The notes under the pieces are model-generated. The model was not told the origin of the DNA and ran no database searches. It was given only the letters and a program-made list of their open reading frames with translations. Both the position numbers and the translations under genes were made by a program. A stretch of DNA of 64,000 nucleotides from Hyphomicrobium sp. 99 (GTDB lineage: Bacteria > Pseudomonadota > Alphaproteobacteria > Rhizobiales > Hyphomicrobiaceae): assembly GCF_000384335.2 (NCBI RefSeq), contig NZ_KQ031382.1:1984001-2048000 (forward strand), given 5' to 3'. The number at the start of each line of letters is the position of its first letter. Position 1 is the first letter of the stretch. Below, piece by piece: positions 60,937-64,000 of the stretch.

Positions 60937-61851
60937 ATGGCAGACGAAGCACAAACAGCGCTTGGCGATATTGCAGCAAGGCAACTAGCTAATGCGACCA
61001 AGACCGTTCCTCAGATGTCGACCATCACGCCACGTTGGCTGGTGCATTTTCTGAGCTGGGTTCCGGTCGAGGCCGGCATCTATCGCGTCAACAAGGTGCG
61101 CGACGGCGGCGGCGATATCGAAGTGGCCTGCTCGGTGCGCGATGAACGCGTCCTGCCCCAGACCTACGTCGACTATGTCGACAACCCGCGCGAATACCTT
61201 CTGAGCGCCGTTCAGACGGTCCTCGACATCCATACCCGCGTATCCGACCTCTACAGCGTTCCGCACAATCAGATCAAAGAGCAGCTTCGCCTCACGATCG
61301 AAACGGTCAAGGAGCGTCAGGAAAGCGAGCTGATCAACAACAAGGAATACGGCCTCCTTGCGCATGCCGCGGCATCGCAGAAGATCCGGACACGTGCCGG
61401 CGCGCCGACGCCCGACGATCTCGATGAACTCATCACCAAGGTTTGGAAAGAGCCGGCCTTCTTCCTCGCCCATCCGCAGGCGATCGCAGCTTTCGGCCGC
61501 GAGTGCACCCGTCGCGGCGTGCCGCCTCCGACAGTGACGCTGTTTGGCTCGCCGTTCATCACTTGGCGCGGCATCCCGCTCATCCCGTCGGATAAGCTCG
61601 AAGTGAAGAACGGCAAGACCAACATTCTTCTTCTTCGCACCGGCGAAGCCAAGCAGGGCGTGGTTGGCCTCTTCCAGCCTGGCCTTCCGGGCGAGCTCAC
61701 GAAGGGCCTTTCGGTTCGCTTCATGGGCATCAACGATCAGGCAATCGCTTCCTATCTCGTCTCGCTTTATTGCTCGCTCGCCGTCCTGACCGACGACGCG
61801 CTGGGTGTTCTCGAGAACGTTGAGGTGGGCAGGTACCATGTCTACAGCTGA
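60937..61851 (+). CDS. srpI: Family 2A encapsulin shell protein (SrpI-like)
   Basis: This 304-residue HK97-fold shell protein begins ALGDIAARQLANATKTVPQ and continues with TITPRWLVHFLSWVPVEAGIYRVN, both characteristic of SrpI. The length excludes the cyclic-nucleotide-binding insertion of family 2B. Sixty such subunits are expected to form a T=1 nanocompartment. In the known family 2A systems the cargo is a cysteine desulfurase, which is encoded next here and overlaps by 14 bases. The shell stores or stages elemental sulfur. Its stop lies within the next gene. Confidence 0.92.
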   Translation: MADEAQTALGDIAARQLANATKTVPQMSTITPRWLVHFLSWVPVEAGIYRVNKVRDGGGDIEVACSVRDERVLPQTYVDYVDNPREYLLSAVQTVLDIHTRVSDLYSVPHNQIKEQLRLTIETVKERQESELINNKEYGLLAHAAASQKIRTRAGAPTPDDLDELITKVWKEPAFFLAHPQAIAAFGRECTRRGVPPPTVTLFGSPFITWRGIPLIPSDKLEVKNGKTNILLLRTGEAKQGVVGLFQPGLPGELTKGLSVRFMGINDQAIASYLVSLYCSLAVLTDDALGVLENVEVGRYHVYS

Positions 61852-64000
61852 CCTAGCAGGCGGAGCCGCAAACCTTGACGCGCTTGCAGCAGCGGCGCGC
61901 GGGACAGCTGGCGGCGTTCAGCCGCCGGCGGGGTTGCCGGATATAACGCTTCTGACAAAGATGGCGAACGATCTCTTCGCAGCGCTCCCGGGGCAATCGT
62001 TGCCGCCCTCTGCCGGCCCTTCGCTTGCAGGTTTCGGCGCTTCCCCCGTGGAAGTCGCGGGAACGTCGGCACCGCATCTTGCGGCCGCGGGAACATCTCC
62101 ATTGCCGACGGCTGGAGTGCCGGCGGCAACGATCGGAACGCCGGGAAGCGTGTCACCATTTGACGCCGCCGCGTTCGACGATCGCGTGTTCGATAGTCTT
62201 TTCGGGGCTGTGGTTCCGTCTCCGCCTTCTGGCGGGCCGTTGGGGCCATCCCTTCCGGGCTTTGGCGCATCGCCGACAGAGCTCGGCGGTCAGGCAGCCG
62301 CACAGCCGGGACCATCGCCGTCGCCGACACCCGCTGTCGCGTCAGTGCCGGGTATCGGCGCGCCGGTCAGCGGCACTCCGGTTTCCGCGGCTGATGTCTC
62401 CGTGATCGACCTCAAAGGCGTAAATGATCTGACGCGCGCGCCAGATCCGCTATTGCCATCGACCGTCGATGCTGGACCGTCGCTTTCCGGTTTCGGAGGC
62501 TCGAAGGAAATTCCTGCGCGTCCGGAGCAATCGCGTTCTGCGAATTCGCTTCCTGGCGTTTCCCAAGCGGCACCTCCTCAGCCGCCGCCGGCGACACCGC
62601 CTCCGCAGGTTTTATCCAACCATACCGGCATCGAAACACCCCATTCCGGCGGCACCGTTTCGAACTACGACTGGATTGGCATTCCCTTCGAAGCCGAGCT
62701 CAAATCGTTGCTGGCTCCGCTTGCGGCCGAACCCCTCACGGGCGTTCCGCGCGCGGACGCGGGATCGAGTCTCTACTTTTTGGATGGGATTTTCTCGCCA
62801 TCGAGTGGCATTAGCGTCCCTGGCGAGGCTGCACCCGTCCGCGTGGGGGAGACGGGTGGCATCGGATTTGATGTCGGTTCCGTTCGTCGCGACTTCCCGA
62901 TCCTCAACGAAACGGTCAATGGCCGTCCGTTGATCTGGTTCGATAACGCCGCAACGACGCAAAAGCCGAAGTCGGTCATCGAGCGACTGAAGTATTTCTA
63001 CGAGCACGAGAACTCGAATATCCATCGCGCAGCGCACGAACTTGCCGCGCGAGCGACCGATGCCTATGAGGGCGCGCGCAATAAAGTTGCCCGCTTCCTC
63101 AATGCTGGTTCGGTCGACGAGATTATCTTTACTCGCGGGACGACGGAGTCGATCAACCTCGTTGCGGCAACCTTCGGCAATCAGCACGTTGGCCCCGGCG
63201 ACGAGATCGTCATCACCCATCTCGAGCACCACGCCAACATCGTTCCCTGGCAGCAGCTTTGCCTCGCCAAAGGCGCGAAGCTGCGCGTCGCGCCGGTCGA
63301 CGATAACGGTGCCTTGCTGCTCGACGAGTTCGGCAAGCTCCTGAACAGCCGCACGAAGATCGTCGCATTCACTCAGGTTTCGAATGCGCTCGGAACGATC
63401 ACGCCGGCGAAGACAATTGTCGAGATGGCGCATCGCGTCGGAGCCAAAGTGCTTGTCGATGGCGCTCAGTCCGTCTCGCACATGAAGGTCGATGTGCAGG
63501 ATCTCGACGCCGACTTCTTCGTGTTCTCAGGCCACAAGCTCTTTGCTCCAACGGGCATCGGCGTCGTCTATGGCAAGAAGGATCTGATGGATTCGCTGCC
63601 GCCATATCAGACTGGCGGCAACATGATCCGTGACGTGACCTTTGAGCGGACCGAGTTCCATAAGTCGCCTTCGCGGTTCGAGGCCGGAACCGGTAACATC
63701 GCCGACGCGGTCGGGCTCGGAGCGGCGATCGATTATGTCGAGCGCATTGGTCTCCACAATATCGCGGAGTACGAGCATAAGCTTCTCGTCTACGCGACCG
63801 AGCGTCTGCTTCAGATCCCGGGCTTGAGGATCATCGGAACGGCACCTGAAAAGGCGAGCGTCATCTCGCTGACCATGAAGGGCCTCAAGAGTGAGGAGAT
63901 CGGCGCGCGGTTGAACAAGTACGGGATCGCCGTGCGTTCTGGCCACCACTGCGCCCAGCCGATCCTCAGGCGTTTCGGCCAGGAGACGACCGTCAGACCG
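61838..64000 (+). CDS. Encapsulated SufS-type cysteine desulfurase with long cargo domain (partial)
   Basis: This is open from the ATG at 61838 to the right edge (721 codons; only the last few residues are missing). Residues 1 to about 345 are Pro/Ala/Gly-rich with three copies of GPSLxGFGxS (60-69, 136-145, 213-222), a weaker fourth at about 309 and helix-like segments before them (ITLLTKMANDLFAAL, AAFDDRVFDSLFGAVV). The desulfurase begins at VRRDFPILNE (348). The PLP lysine is K567 (FSGHKLF) and the persulfide cysteine is C705 (RSGHHCAQP). The N-terminal part is the expected encapsulation domain. Confidence 0.93.
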   Translation, partial: MSTADLAGGAANLDALAAAARGTAGGVQPPAGLPDITLLTKMANDLFAALPGQSLPPSAGPSLAGFGASPVEVAGTSAPHLAAAGTSPLPTAGVPAATIGTPGSVSPFDAAAFDDRVFDSLFGAVVPSPPSGGPLGPSLPGFGASPTELGGQAAAQPGPSPSPTPAVASVPGIGAPVSGTPVSAADVSVIDLKGVNDLTRAPDPLLPSTVDAGPSLSGFGGSKEIPARPEQSRSANSLPGVSQAAPPQPPPATPPPQVLSNHTGIETPHSGGTVSNYDWIGIPFEAELKSLLAPLAAEPLTGVPRADAGSSLYFLDGIFSPSSGISVPGEAAPVRVGETGGIGFDVGSVRRDFPILNETVNGRPLIWFDNAATTQKPKSVIERLKYFYEHENSNIHRAAHELAARATDAYEGARNKVARFLNAGSVDEIIFTRGTTESINLVAATFGNQHVGPGDEIVITHLEHHANIVPWQQLCLAKGAKLRVAPVDDNGALLLDEFGKLLNSRTKIVAFTQVSNALGTITPAKTIVEMAHRVGAKVLVDGAQSVSHMKVDVQDLDADFFVFSGHKLFAPTGIGVVYGKKDLMDSLPPYQTGGNMIRDVTFERTEFHKSPSRFEAGTGNIADAVGLGAAIDYVERIGLHNIAEYEHKLLVYATERLLQIPGLRIIGTAPEKASVISLTMKGLKSEEIGARLNKYGIAVRSGHHCAQPILRRFGQETTVRP

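Noticed and set aside
62612..63481. 289-codon minus-strand frame over the cysteine desulfurase
   Set aside because: The opposite strand encodes a clear SufS-type enzyme; the frame is a codon-bias shadow.
1..64000. CRISPR arrays, rRNA genes, insertion sequences
   Set aside because: No regularly spaced repeats, rRNA signatures, transposase frames or terminal inverted repeats were seen.

Overview
The window looks like chromosomal DNA of an alphaproteobacterium, most likely from the Hyphomicrobiales and possibly Hyphomicrobium-like. The clues are GC-rich coding sequence, sigma-EcfG-type promoters (GGAAC, 16-17 bases, CGTT), a kdp operon carrying a nitrogen-type PTS EIIA gene, a family 2A encapsulin operon and many small periplasmic stress proteins. 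The species assignment is inference. No rRNA, CRISPR array, transposase, integrase or phage gene was seen. There is one tRNA (Arg, TCT).

Region 1 (1-12.1 kb) is an arsenic-methylation and sugar-transfer cluster. A leftward operon (radical SAM protein, DUF547 protein, partial GT-C-like membrane protein) diverges from a tightly overlapping rightward operon: outer-membrane protein, GT2, rhodanese, ArsM-like methyltransferase, SelD-N-like FAD oxidoreductase, MerA-like flavoprotein, VTT membrane protein, two rSAM/selenodomain-associated transferases (TIGR04283- and TIGR04282-like) and an AqpS-like aquaporin. A product such as a methylated arsenic glycoconjugate is plausible but unproven.

Region 2 (12.5-20.6 kb) holds a MarR/MFS pair with two candidate operators, a di-heme cytochrome c peroxidase, an SSS symporter with a small partner, an ArsR/SRPBCC pair and a ThDP enzyme. 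Region 3 (20.6-29.1 kb) is a leftward potassium operon: 27-aa peptide, kdpF, A, B, C, D, E and a ptsN-like EIIA gene that overlaps kdpE.

Region 4 (29.5-41 kb) is a general-stress island of small genes (PRC barrel, CsbD, cupin, PsiF-like, low-affinity iron permease, patatin, HD protein and secreted low-complexity proteins). Several have good sigma-EcfG promoter matches. It also contains a candidate small RNA with C-rich loops, a receiver-like protein lacking its phospho-acceptor and a frameshifted receiver gene.

Region 5 (41-54 kb) has a UdgX-like uracil-DNA glycosylase with no cysteines, amtB, idi, a probable copper-linked TonB operon (DUF2946, TonB receptor, BNR protein, thioredoxin-like protein), a GlsB-type protein, a GT2, tRNA-Arg and a globin-coupled chemoreceptor.

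Region 6 (54-64 kb) is devoted to sulfur. It holds sulfonate-type ABC transport genes, an LLM flavin monooxygenase, a remnant of a further binding protein, serine acetyltransferase, a SrpI-type family 2A encapsulin and its cysteine desulfurase cargo, which runs off the right edge. The desulfurase carries an N-terminal extension of about 345 residues containing a GPSLxGFGxS motif repeated three times at 76-77 residue spacing.
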